Shown: positions 53,303 to 62,069 of the stretch, piece after piece
Numbering within the stretch: the first letter of the stretch is position 1
Layout: each line of letters opens with the position of its first letter
Assembly (NCBI GenBank): GCA_029009055.1
Contig: JAQXJR010000001.1
Span: 62,001-126,000 of the forward strand
Origin: Eubacteriales bacterium
Lineage (GTDB): Bacteria; Bacillota; Clostridia; Peptostreptococcales; Anaerovoracaceae
Length of the DNA stretch: 64,000 nt
Direction: 5' to 3'
Made by a program: the position numbers and the translations under genes
Notes under the pieces: model-generated
Seen by the model: the letters and a program-made list of their open reading frames with translations, nothing else
Databases searched by the model: none
Told to the model about the DNA's origin: nothing

Positions 53303-54499
53303 TTAAGCCGGTTCTCCGTCCGGCCCAATTGTCACGATTTCTTCAGATTTCACGGCGTTTCCTATGAGTTCATCTACGTCCAGATCCTTCTCCGACTCCA
53401 TGATCCTGTCGAAGTCAGGTTTAGTAGTCGGATGTTTCGGCAGGAAGACCGTGCAGCAGTCTTCATATGGTTCTATAGATGTTTCGTACGTTCCTATCTT
53501 CTGGGCCCTATCCATGATCTCCACCTTATCCATGGCTATGAGCGGCCTCATGACAGGCATGCTGACGCATCCGTCCGTAACGACCAGAGCTTCAGCTGTC
53601 TGACTGGCCACCTGGCCCAGGTCCTCACCTGTGATCAGCATCTGACACTTATTTCTCTTTGCTATACGCTCAGCTATCCTCATCATGAAGCAGCGGACGT
53701 GGAGTGTGGTCTCATTCTCAGGGCAATGCTTCACTATCTCCTCCTGGATAGGAAGGAGGTTTATTATGTGCATCTTAATGGATCCGGAATAGGAAGCTAC
53801 TATGCTGACCAGTTTCTTCACCTTCTCCAGAGCCCTCTCGCTCGTGTAAGGGTATGAATGGAAGTGGATGACCTCTATCTGCATGCCGCGCTTAGCCATC
53901 ATCCAGGCAGCCACAGGGCTGTCTATGCCGCCGGAGAAAAGCACGAGCCCCTTACCTGCCGTTCCCATAGGAAGGCCTCCCAGGCCCTCTATCTTCTTCT
54001 CGTATATGAACGTCTCATCATGCCTTAAGTCAACGAAAAGCCTGACGTCAGGGTCATGGACATCTACCTTAAGGACTTTGCAGTCTATTAAGACCTTAGC
54101 TCCTATCTTCCTCGCTATGTCAGGCGACTTCACAGGGAAATTCTTATCGGCGCGCTTAGCTTCCACCTTAAACGTCTTAACGCCGCGCTCCTTAATGAGC
54201 TTATTCATGTACTCTACAGCCGTCTCGCCTATCTTATCCATGTCGCTCTCGCACTCGACAGCCTGGCTGATGGACGCTACTCCGAACACCCTGGTTACCC
54301 TCTCTTCTATCTGGATGACAGGTATATTCTTCGGGCTCCTGACATAGATTAGACCCTCCTTACGATAGATTTCCACATCCTCGAACATGGACAAGGCCTG
54401 CTTTATCCTCTTAACGAGCATCCTCTCGAAATACGGCTTATTTCCACCCTTAAGCGCCACTTCCCCGCAGCGCACTATAAATATATTTTTCTCGTTCAT
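53303..54499 (-). CDS. thiI: tRNA 4-thiouridine synthase ThiI
   Basis: Uses sulfur from a cysteine desulfurase to make s4U8 in tRNA (and thiamine thiazole in some bacteria). 398 residues: ferredoxin-like and THUMP RNA-binding domains (about 1-170) and an ATP pyrophosphatase with the PP-loop LFSGGIDSPVAAW. It ends without the rhodanese domain found in E. coli, the normal Firmicute form that receives sulfur directly from its partner. 15 bases below the cysteine desulfurase gene. Confidence 0.96.
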   Translation of the reverse strand: MNEKNIFIVRCGEVALKGGNKPYFERMLVKRIKQALSMFEDVEIYRKEGLIYVRSPKNIPVIQIEERVTRVFGVASISQAVECESDMDKIGETAVEYMNKLIKERGVKTFKVEAKRADKNFPVKSPDIARKIGAKVLIDCKVLKVDVHDPDVRLFVDLRHDETFIYEKKIEGLGGLPMGTAGKGLVLFSGGIDSPVAAWMMAKRGMQIEVIHFHSYPYTSERALEKVKKLVSIVASYSGSIKMHIINLLPIQEEIVKHCPENETTLHVRCFMMRIAERIAKRNKCQMLITGEDLGQVASQTAEALVVTDGCVSMPVMRPLIAMDKVEIMDRAQKIGTYETSIEPYEDCCTVFLPKHPTTKPDFDRIMESEKDLDVDELIGNAVKSEEIVTIGPDGEPA

Positions 54500-54514
54500 T
54501 ATTACTTTCCCGCT

Positions 54515-55663
54515 CTATTTAAACATGCCCAGATCTCTGAACCTCTTAACGTCCCGGATCAGCTTATCTAAGACGAACTCCATCTGTTCGACCGTGTTAT
54601 ATCTGCTGAAGCTGAACCTGATGGCTCCCTCAATCTCTTCGTCAGACTTACCCATGGCCTTAAGAACGTGGCTGCCGCCCTTACCGTTGGAGGCGCATGC
54701 TGATCCCGTAGAGATGAATATGCCGTCCTGCTCCAGCATATGGAGCAAGACCTCGCCTCTGGTCCCTAGGAATGAGACGTTCAGCACGGAGGCTATGCCG
54801 TCATCCGGGCTGTTTATTACTACGTCTTTAATATTATCCTTTATTCCCTTAAGGAGGAACTCATGTACCTCAGCCATCTTAGCCTCGTTCTCATCGAGAA
54901 AATCATAAGCCAGCCTCGTGGCTTCGCCCAGACCGGCTATGCCTGGCACGTTCTCCGTTCCCGACCTGAAGTGCCTCTCCTGTCCGCCTCCGACTATGAG
55001 AGCCGGTATCCTGGCGTTCTTCCTCATTACCATGGCTCCGACCCCCTTAGGTCCGTGGATCTTATGGGCGCTCATGGTGTAGAAATCAGCGTTAAGGTCG
55101 CTCAGTCTTACCTTACCATAAGCCTGGACAGCGTCCGAGTGGAACAGGGCGCCCTTTGCGTGGGCTATATCTCCGATCTCGTTCACCGGCATCACTGTAC
55201 CGACCTCGTTATTCACGGTCATGACAGAGACCAGGGCCGTATTCTCGTCCACAGCTTCTCTCAGGGCATCCATATCGATCCCGCACTCACCGTCAACCGG
55301 AATCTCGCAAATCTCGAAACCGAACTGTTTCAGGACGTCAGCCGCTTCCATGATAGCGTGGTGCTCGACCGCTGATATCACGATCTTTTTACGCTCATGC
55401 CTCTTAGCTCTGGCAGCCCCGAACAGCACGGTGTTATCCCCTTCTGTGCCGCCGGAATTGAAGTAAAGCTCATCAGGCTTGCAGCCGAAAGCGTCCGCCA
55501 CCCTCTTCCTGGCGTCCTTAACGAATTTCTCAGAATCCATACCCAGATGGTGGAGAGAAGACGGGTTACCGAAGTGATTCCTCATCACATCATCCATGAC
55601 GTCCGTTACTTCATCCGCCTGCCTGGTCGTGGAGCTGTTATCTATGTAAATTATTTTATCCAT
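54515..55663 (-). CDS. Cysteine desulfurase (IscS/NifS family, ThiI partner)
   Basis: PLP enzyme that removes sulfur from cysteine as a persulfide. 382 residues: IYIDNSSTTR at the start, EHHAIME, PLP lysine in SAHKIHGPKG, the catalytic cysteine in STGSACASNGKGG near residue 325. Adjacent thiI implies this is the NifZ-type desulfurase dedicated to tRNA thiolation. The ATG at 55663 has AGGAG upstream; a 44-codon extension covers a palindromic repeat and is rejected. Confidence 0.95.
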   Translation of the reverse strand: MDKIIYIDNSSTTRQADEVTDVMDDVMRNHFGNPSSLHHLGMDSEKFVKDARKRVADAFGCKPDELYFNSGGTEGDNTVLFGAARAKRHERKKIVISAVEHHAIMEAADVLKQFGFEICEIPVDGECGIDMDALREAVDENTALVSVMTVNNEVGTVMPVNEIGDIAHAKGALFHSDAVQAYGKVRLSDLNADFYTMSAHKIHGPKGVGAMVMRKNARIPALIVGGGQERHFRSGTENVPGIAGLGEATRLAYDFLDENEAKMAEVHEFLLKGIKDNIKDVVINSPDDGIASVLNVSFLGTRGEVLLHMLEQDGIFISTGSACASNGKGGSHVLKAMGKSDEEIEGAIRFSFSRYNTVEQMEFVLDKLIRDVKRFRDLGMFK

Positions 55664-55689
55664 AGCAGATCTCCTCCGCTCATTATCCC

Positions 55690-55750
55690 GCAAAGCCATC
55701 CTGCCCCGCCTGCCTCCGGCCCGGAGGGAGTGACCGGCAAATGACTTTGC
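55690..55750. repeat. Palindromic element with GCAAAG/CTTTGC ends
   Basis: GCAAAG (55690-55695) and CTTTGC (55745-55750) bracket a GC-rich core with CTCCGG/CCGGAG. TATA follows, as in the 16070-16125 copy. It lies between rny and the cysteine desulfurase gene. Confidence 0.5.
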
Positions 55751-55809
55751 TATATGTCCTATAAAAAATATGCGGACAGCTCCCGCCGCCCGCACTTAAT
55801 GAATCGTAG

Positions 55810-57366
55810 TTATTTAGCGTAGTCCACAGCCTTAGTCTCACGGACGACGTTTACCTTAATCTGGCCAGGATACTCCAGCTCAGACTCTATCTTCTTAGAA
55901 ACATCGTGAGCGAGCAGCGGCATCTCGTCATCGCTTACGGTCTCAGGGTTCACTATGATCCTGATCTCGCGGCCTGCCTGGATGGCGTATGAGTTCTCTA
56001 CGCCCGGAGTCGTGTTCGCGATCTCCTCCAGTTTCTCCAGACGCTTAACATATACGTCCAGCGTCTCGCGTCTCGCGCCCGGTCTGGCAGCGGACAGAGC
56101 GTCAGCGGCAGCTACGAGAACGGCCTCCATGCTCTTAGGCTCGTGGTCTCCGTGGTGGGCGGCTACAGCGTTTATGACAGCCTCTGATTCCTTATATTTC
56201 TTCAAGACCTCTATGCCGATCTCGACGTGTGTTCCCTCGTACTCGTGGTCGAGAGCCTTACCTATGTCGTGGAGGAGTCCGGCTCTCTTAGCCAGCCTTA
56301 CGTTCAAGCCGAGCTCGCCGGCCATTAGGCCTGCCAGGTGGGCTACTTCTATAGAATGATTGAGAACGTTCTGACCATATGATGTTCTGTAGTGGAGTCT
56401 TCCCAGGAGCTTAACGAGCTCAGGATGCAGGTTGTTTATGCCTGTCTCCAGTGTAGCCTGTTCTCCCTCTTCGCGGATGGTGCGGGCCACTTCCTTCTTA
56501 GCCTTCTCGACCATTTCCTCTATCTTAGCCGGGTGGATACGTCCGTCTACGATGAGCTTCTCCAGGGCCAGTCTCGCGACTTCTCTTCTTACAGGGTCGA
56601 AGCCGGATACTATAACAGCTTCAGGCGTGTCATCTATGATGAGGTCTACGCCGGTCAGAGTCTCGATCGCTCTGATGTTCCTTCCCTCGCGGCCGATGAT
56701 CCGTCCCTTCATCTCATCGTTAGGGAGGTTTACTACAGAAAGCGTGGTCTCGGCGGAGTGGTCGGCGGCGCATCTCTGGATGGCTCCGGTGATAATCTCC
56801 TTAGCCTCTCTCTCAGCGTTCTCCTTAGCCTCTGTCTCTATCTGCTTCACCATGATACCCGCGTCGTGGCGGACTTCCTTCTCTATGCTGTCGAGCAGAA
56901 GCTGCTTAGCGTCTTCAGCCGTGAGTCCTGATACTCTCTCCAGCTCTTCCTGGCGCTTAGCCGCGATAGCTTCTATCTCCTTCTTCTTATCGTCTATCTG
57001 CTTCTCTTTCTGCGATATCTTCTCTTCTCTTCTATCCAGGGATTCGAGCTTACGGTCTACAGACTCTTCCTTCTGCAGCATCCTCTTCTCGGAACGCTGG
57101 ACCTCAGCCCTGCGCTCTCTGACCTCGCGGTCCACGCTGCTGCGGAGCTTATGAGCCTCGTCCTTAGCTTCGATCTGGATCTCTCGTTTAATAGTTTCTG
57201 CCTTACTCTGGGCTTCAGAAATTATGTTCTGAGCCTGAACCTTAGCGCTTCCTGTGGTTCTCTCGGTTGCCTTCTTACATGCGTTATATCCGAGGAGAGC
57301 TCCCAGAACCAGGCAGATAACCGCTGTTATCAGCACAGCGGCTATTATTACAGCCGTACTTTGCAT
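55810..57366 (-). CDS. rny: Ribonuclease Y
   Basis: Membrane-bound endoribonuclease that starts mRNA decay in Firmicutes. 518 residues: N-terminal membrane helix ([18 protein letters not shown]), long coiled coil (about 30-190), KH domain ([22 protein letters not shown]) and HD domain ([21 protein letters not shown]). The ATG at 57366 has GGAGG six bases upstream; another ATG four codons earlier contains that ribosome site and is unlikely. Confidence 0.97.
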   Translation of the reverse strand: MQSTAVIIAAVLITAVICLVLGALLGYNACKKATERTTGSAKVQAQNIISEAQSKAETIKREIQIEAKDEAHKLRSSVDREVRERRAEVQRSEKRMLQKEESVDRKLESLDRREEKISQKEKQIDDKKKEIEAIAAKRQEELERVSGLTAEDAKQLLLDSIEKEVRHDAGIMVKQIETEAKENAEREAKEIITGAIQRCAADHSAETTLSVVNLPNDEMKGRIIGREGRNIRAIETLTGVDLIIDDTPEAVIVSGFDPVRREVARLALEKLIVDGRIHPAKIEEMVEKAKKEVARTIREEGEQATLETGINNLHPELVKLLGRLHYRTSYGQNVLNHSIEVAHLAGLMAGELGLNVRLAKRAGLLHDIGKALDHEYEGTHVEIGIEVLKKYKESEAVINAVAAHHGDHEPKSMEAVLVAAADALSAARPGARRETLDVYVKRLEKLEEIANTTPGVENSYAIQAGREIRIIVNPETVSDDEMPLLAHDVSKKIESELEYPGQIKVNVVRETKAVDYAK

Positions 57367-57378
57367 GAGCACCTCCAT

Positions 57379-57703
57379 ATTTTAAATCTTATGTTCGTAA
57401 CACAAACGCGCTAAATGAGCGCCTCTTTCCGGTAAAAACATATATAACTTAATGGCTAAAAAACCTTAAAGAATATTCCGTAAATATGGAAAAAGAATTG
57501 AATTGTGTAAACATCACGAAATTAACATACTTTATTATTATACGTTTCAGCACGCTAACGTGTCAAGATTTATTGCGCCTGCCCATCTTGCATACATAGC
57601 AAAGACGACCCTGCTGCATTCTCGTCCCACGATTCCAACTAAAAAGGAGGACAACTTTCGCTATCCCCCTTGAAATCCGTTATATACCAATTATCTTAAA
57701 ATA
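57379..57703 (-). promoter_or_regulatory. rny upstream region with consensus promoter
   Basis: Minus strand TTGACA (57561-57566), 18-base spacer, TATAAT (57537-57542) gives rny a ~165-base leader. The remaining AT-rich DNA has no gene. A lone AGCAAAG motif at 57598 is followed by GC-rich sequence. Confidence 0.75.
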
Positions 57704-58432
57704 CTACTTCTCGTCAGCTTCCAGTTTCCCGGCGATCGTGTCAAAATTCCCGCTGATATATGTATCCCTCTTCAGCACGATAGGAATCCCGACTTCCGTA
57801 GAAATCATGATATTATCGTCATCCTGGATTATGCCCAGGATCTCCGGCCTCAGCATAGGAACTATCTCGTGGAGCTTAGGAATATAGCCGCCATTCATGT
57901 GCTCAGGCTTCAGCCTGTTTATGACCACATACCTATCGTAGATGCCCAGACCCATGAGCGCCCTGTCCACAGCGTCAGCGTCTCTTAATGAAGCGTAATC
58001 AGCCGTAGTTACTATTACAGCTGTATCAGCTCCCGCCGCGGATATGACGAAACCATCCTCTATTCCGGCAGGCGCGTCTACAATTACTATATCGAAAGCT
58101 TCCTTAAGTTTATCGCAGAGGACCTTAGCGTGGAGAGGGGTTATGTCCTGGCCGAACTTCTCCGGAGAAGCGCCCATGACATATAAGGCGTCGAAGCGGC
58201 GGTCTCTCACCAGGGCCTGTTTAATCCTGCACATGCCCTTCATGACGTCATAAGCGTCGAATACCACATCGTTCTGGATCCCCATATAAAGGTCGACGTT
58301 CCTAAGCCCCATGTCCATATCTACTATGCAGACGCTCCTGCCCATAAGGGCGAACGTAGCGCCGAGATTCACAGCGAACATGGTCTTACCGGTTCCGCCT
58401 TTACCTGATGCAACCAGAAACACCTTACCCAT
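57704..58432 (-). CDS. minD: MinD/ParA-type ATPase (septum-site MinD-like)
   Basis: 242-residue deviant Walker A ATPase: ASGKGGTGKT at the N terminus with the signature lysine, VDMDMGLRNVDLYMG, VDAPAGIEDGF, VINRLKPEHM. These are MinD hallmarks; MinD binds membrane with ATP and positions the septum. The C terminus (FDTIAGKLEADEK) lacks an obvious basic amphipathic membrane helix, and no minC or minE is adjacent, so a MinD-like variant is possible. GGAGG precedes the ATG at 58432. radC is 29 bases upstream. Confidence 0.85.
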   Translation of the reverse strand: MGKVFLVASGKGGTGKTMFAVNLGATFALMGRSVCIVDMDMGLRNVDLYMGIQNDVVFDAYDVMKGMCRIKQALVRDRRFDALYVMGASPEKFGQDITPLHAKVLCDKLKEAFDIVIVDAPAGIEDGFVISAAGADTAVIVTTADYASLRDADAVDRALMGLGIYDRYVVINRLKPEHMNGGYIPKLHEIVPMLRPEILGIIQDDDNIMISTEVGIPIVLKRDTYISGNFDTIAGKLEADEK

Positions 58433-58460
58433 CGTTTCCTCCAACAATTATTCTATAAAC

Positions 58461-59171
58461 TCAATTCATATACGATTCGCCGCCGGACCCGCCCGCTATC
58501 AGGCCTTCAGCCCTCATGCTCACATATTTCCCGTCGCCTATGACCAGGTGGTCCAGGACATCTATACCCAACATAGACCCGCATCTAACCAGTCTGTTCG
58601 TCGTCTCCACGTCAGCCTCGCTCGGCTGAGGATCCCCACTTGGGTGGTTATGCACGAAAATTATGCTGGCGGCGCTCTTCCTCACAGCGTTCTTAAAAGC
58701 TTCTCTCGGGTGCACCATGGCGCTGGAAAGCCCGCCCACGGAAATATCGTCCACGAATATGACTTCGCCCTTAGTATTTATCAGAAGGCTTTTAAAATAT
58801 TCCTTCTTCTCATAGCGAAGTTTCTCCATGAACATATCAGCGACGCTCCGGCTGGAATCAGCCAGCATCCTCGGGCTCCTGGGCGTGTAAGCCATACGCC
58901 GGCCTAATTCCGCAGCTGCCAAGATAGCGACAGCCTTAGAAAGACCTATGCCGTCTATCCCCATGAGATCGCTTATATCCATGGACCCGAGCTCAGAAAG
59001 CCCGTCATCCATTAACGCCAGCACCTCTTCCGCTAAATTTAGAGATGATTTCTTCCCCGAACCCGTATGTATGAGCACAGCCAGAAGCTCAGCGTCTGAA
59101 AGACAGCCTATGCCTCCCGCCCTGGCCTTCTCCAGCGGCCTCTCACACTCCGGTAAAGATTTAATTTTCAT
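58461..59171 (-). CDS. radC: RadC family protein (JAMM domain)
   Basis: 236 residues: a UPF0758 helix-hairpin-helix N domain (IDGIGLSKAVAILAAAELGRRM) and a JAMM metal-binding domain with VHNHPSGDPQPSEAD. Named for DNA repair but the cellular role remains unsettled. GGAGG lies just before the ATG at 59171. radC next to minD recalls Bacillus radC-mreBCD-minCD without the intervening genes. Confidence 0.95.
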   Translation of the reverse strand: MKIKSLPECERPLEKARAGGIGCLSDAELLAVLIHTGSGKKSSLNLAEEVLALMDDGLSELGSMDISDLMGIDGIGLSKAVAILAAAELGRRMAYTPRSPRMLADSSRSVADMFMEKLRYEKKEYFKSLLINTKGEVIFVDDISVGGLSSAMVHPREAFKNAVRKSAASIIFVHNHPSGDPQPSEADVETTNRLVRCGSMLGIDVLDHLVIGDGKYVSMRAEGLIAGGSGGESYMN

Positions 59172-59318
59172 AGCAGCCTCCAATAGAGGCGGCTTCCCAT
59201 CATCTCACACGTAGAAAAATTATAGCATAGAAAAACCCGACCTACAAGGAAGCCCTAAGGCTCAGAGAGCCCTGACGAAATCGCTTTGCAAGGTCATCCC
59301 GGCCCGGATCCGTCCTGG

Positions 59319-60590
59319 CTATATGGTATGTATAACGAGTCCGCTCGCGAGTTTCGGCTCGAACCATGTCGACTTAGGCGGCACCTGACGGCCATCATCA
59401 GCCACATCCATGACTTCGCCCATGCTGACAGGGAATACGGAGAATGAGACTCCGCCCGTCTTATCGGCCATCTGCTCCAGCACTTCGTCTCCCGCTACGC
59501 CTCCGACGAAATCTATGCGGTCTGATGTCCTCGGGTCGTCGATCCCCAGGATCGACCCGATTATGTATTTCTGGATCAAGGCCACATCCAGGGATTCCAC
59601 AGGGTCTTCGGGGATCAGCTCCTCCGGTACTTTCACGTTATACCAATTACCGTCCACGTACATAGAGAAGACGTGCTTCCCCGCAGGCAGGTGCTCTGGG
59701 TCCAATGAGTCGTCCCAGTCATCCACGCCGAAGCCGGCTTCTCTCACCTTATCTATGAGTTCTGCTGGAGTCAAGCCGTTCAGGTCCTTCACGTATCTGT
59801 TATAAGCAAAGCAGTTCAGGTCGCTTTCCGGGAAGAGGCCGACCATGAAATAGTCTGATTCCAGCGACCTGTCATCTCCTTCCTCCGGATGCTCAGGAAG
59901 TCCTGCCTCACGGCGGCGCTTCTCAGCCACCCTGCATGAAGCCTCGCACCTGTGATGACCGTCAGCAATGTAGAGAGAGTCCTTCTCGCTGAGCAGCCTG
60001 ATGAGCTCCTTAGAAACAGACTCGTTTCTCACGACCCAAAGCTGGTGGCGGACTCCTGTATCCGCTACCAGATCATTATCCGGCTTTTCGTTAGTCAGAT
60101 AACCTTCCACAAGGGCCGTGATCCTCAGATCATCCCTGTAAGTCAGGAAGACGAGGCCTGTGTCGGCAGAAACCCTATCGATATGAACGGCTCTGTCCCT
60201 CTCCTTCGCGGCGCGGGTCAGCTCGTGACGCTTCACGATACCCTTCGCTACGTCGTTAGTATTCACACAGCAAATAATTCCGGTCTGGACGAGTTCCTCT
60301 ATGGACTCTCTGTAGATGTAGATATAAGGCTTCTCGTCTCTTACCAGCTGACCGTTCTCCATGAGAGCGTCCAGATTGGACTTCGCTTTAGCGTAGACTT
60401 CGTCTGTGTAATCGTTCTCCCTGTCCGGCACGTCTATCTCCGACCTCACGACATGCAGGAAAGACAGCGGTTTCCTAGCGCCCTCCTCCAGCGCTTCTTC
60501 CTCTGATACCACATCGTATGGAAGCGATATGATGTCCTTATCCAGGCCCTCGGCAGGCCTTACTCCTCTAAACGCCTTAATATCCGCCAT
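59319..60590 (-). CDS. DUF1015 family protein
   Basis: 423 residues matching DUF1015 throughout: FRGVRPAEGLDKDIISLPYDVV, NFLHV-like SFLHVVRSEID, IYRES, AHIDRVSADTG-like VHIDRVSADTGLVFLTY, IADGHHRCEAS, ending SFSVFPVSMGEVMDVAD and MPPKSTWFEPKLASGL-like VPPKSTWFEPK. In other Firmicutes it often follows serine biosynthesis genes; activity not established here. It starts four bases after the NrdR-Cmk stop, so they share a transcript. Confidence 0.93.
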   Translation of the reverse strand: MADIKAFRGVRPAEGLDKDIISLPYDVVSEEEALEEGARKPLSFLHVVRSEIDVPDRENDYTDEVYAKAKSNLDALMENGQLVRDEKPYIYIYRESIEELVQTGIICCVNTNDVAKGIVKRHELTRAAKERDRAVHIDRVSADTGLVFLTYRDDLRITALVEGYLTNEKPDNDLVADTGVRHQLWVVRNESVSKELIRLLSEKDSLYIADGHHRCEASCRVAEKRRREAGLPEHPEEGDDRSLESDYFMVGLFPESDLNCFAYNRYVKDLNGLTPAELIDKVREAGFGVDDWDDSLDPEHLPAGKHVFSMYVDGNWYNVKVPEELIPEDPVESLDVALIQKYIIGSILGIDDPRTSDRIDFVGGVAGDEVLEQMADKTGGVSFSVFPVSMGEVMDVADDGRQVPPKSTWFEPKLASGLVIHTI

Positions 60591-60594
60591 TTCA

Positions 60595-61725
60595 CTATTC
60601 CCCCATTTTATTCATTAAAGTGTTGGCAACCTGTTCTATGTTCATGGAAGTAGTGTCTACCTCCACAGCATCCTCAGCTTTACGCAGCGGATTGAGCTCG
60701 CGGTGCGTATCTCTGTAATCGCGTTCCTCTATGTCCTCCAGTATCTCGTCGTAATTTACATCTTCACCCTTAGCCTTAAGCTCGTCGAACCGCCTCTTAG
60801 CGCGCTCTTCCGGGGAAGCCGTCAGGAAGAATTTATATTTCGCGTCCTTAAATACGTTCGTGCCTATGTCGCGGCCGTCCATGACGACGCTCTTCTTCAT
60901 GCCGATATTTCTCTGCATGTCCACGAGCTTGGTCCTTACGGCAGAAAGGCTCGCCACCTTAGAAGCCATGGCTGATACTTCCTGGGTCCTGATCTTAGAG
61001 CTTACGTCTACGCCGTCCAGCATGACGACTCCGTTATCGAAATCTATGTCTGTTCCGTCCAGCATGCTCTTCATAGCTTGATCATCAGACGGGTCTATGC
61101 CGTAGATCATGGCCTTATATCCTACAGACCTGTACATTGCGCCCGTGTCTATATAATCTATGCCTAATTTCTTAGCGACCAGTTTAGCTATGGTGCTCTT
61201 ACCGGCTCCGCCAGGTCCGTCTATGGCTATCTGGTATACATCCTCACGGCTGCAAGCCTCGTCAGGCCTCTCATCCCTCGCCTGCAGCTTAGCCACTTCT
61301 CTGGCGAAATTATCGGCATCGTTGAATCTGAGATAGACGGACGCGAATCTGATGTAAGCTACCTGGTCTATGGTCTTAAGCTCTTCCATTACCATTTCGC
61401 CTACGAGGCCGCTCTTAACTTCCTTCTCCATCAGGTTATTAAGCTTCCTCTCTATGCGCTCTACCATAGAATCTATAGCGTCCATAGAGACAGGCCTCTT
61501 CTCGCACGCTCTGACTATGCCGCTCTTAAGCTTAGCCCTGTCGAAAGCTTCCCGTCTTCCGTCTCTCTTAATGATCATGACCACAGGCTCTTCCACCTTC
61601 TCATAAGTCGTGAACCTGCGGCGGCAGTTCTCGCACTCGCGTCTCCTGCGTATCTCGTAACCATCCTCAGTCGGCCTAGAATCTATAACTTTCGTGTCTT
61701 CGTGATCGCAATAAGGACACTTCAT
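60595..61725 (-). CDS. nrdR-cmk: Fusion of NrdR repressor and cytidylate kinase
   Basis: One 376-residue frame joins two normally separate proteins. Residues 1-~155 are a full NrdR: zinc ribbon CPYC...CENC with DSRPTEDGYEIRRRRE, then the ATP-cone (VVMIIKRDGRREAFDRAKL... FASVYLRFNDADNF), the nucleotide-sensing repressor of ribonucleotide reductase genes. After a ~12-residue linker, residues ~167-376 are a full CMP/dCMP kinase: IDGPGGAGKSTIAK, IDTGAMYRSV, MDGRDIGT, FFLTASPEERAKRR, RELNPLRKAEDA. AGAGGAG precedes the ATG at 61725. No frameshift or internal ribosome site separates the halves. DUF1015 follows. Confidence 0.95.
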   Translation of the reverse strand: MKCPYCDHEDTKVIDSRPTEDGYEIRRRRECENCRRRFTTYEKVEEPVVMIIKRDGRREAFDRAKLKSGIVRACEKRPVSMDAIDSMVERIERKLNNLMEKEVKSGLVGEMVMEELKTIDQVAYIRFASVYLRFNDADNFAREVAKLQARDERPDEACSREDVYQIAIDGPGGAGKSTIAKLVAKKLGIDYIDTGAMYRSVGYKAMIYGIDPSDDQAMKSMLDGTDIDFDNGVVMLDGVDVSSKIRTQEVSAMASKVASLSAVRTKLVDMQRNIGMKKSVVMDGRDIGTNVFKDAKYKFFLTASPEERAKRRFDELKAKGEDVNYDEILEDIEERDYRDTHRELNPLRKAEDAVEVDTTSMNIEQVANTLMNKMGE

Positions 61726-61933
61726 CGTATTCTCCTCTGCTTTAATAGAATCTGCCGGCGCTTCTATAACCTGACATGTGTCTAAAGTTTTCCGGCGCCT
61801 GCTCATACTTTTCGAATTTACCTTATTCTACCATAAATAATCAGTATGGGCCGCAAAATCTGATATTTTATCGAAAGCCATAAGCTTAGTCCCAGGGCGA
61901 TGGAGTCGAAACTGACGGTAAGGCTTTGCCGCG

Positions 61934-61986
61934 GGCAAAAAATGAACAAGGAGAGGCGCCCGGCCAAACCTGCCGGGGACCTCTCC
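61934..61986 (-). terminator. Terminator-like hairpin after the membrane protein gene
   Basis: Minus strand GGAGAGG pairs with CCTCTCC and an inner CCCGGC with GCCGGG; TTGTTCATTTTTT follows the stem at a short distance. 84 bases past the stop of the gene at 62070. Confidence 0.6.
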
Positions 61987-62069
61987 CTGAACTTCGACTA
62001 TGTATGATACACAGTCCCATGTAACACTGCTATATAGATTTTACTTACATACCATATTATTAGCCATAA

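Noticed and set aside
54515..55795. 44-residue N-terminal extension of the cysteine desulfurase
   Set aside because: It overlaps the palindromic intergenic element at 55690-55750 and an excellent ribosome site precedes the ATG at 55663.
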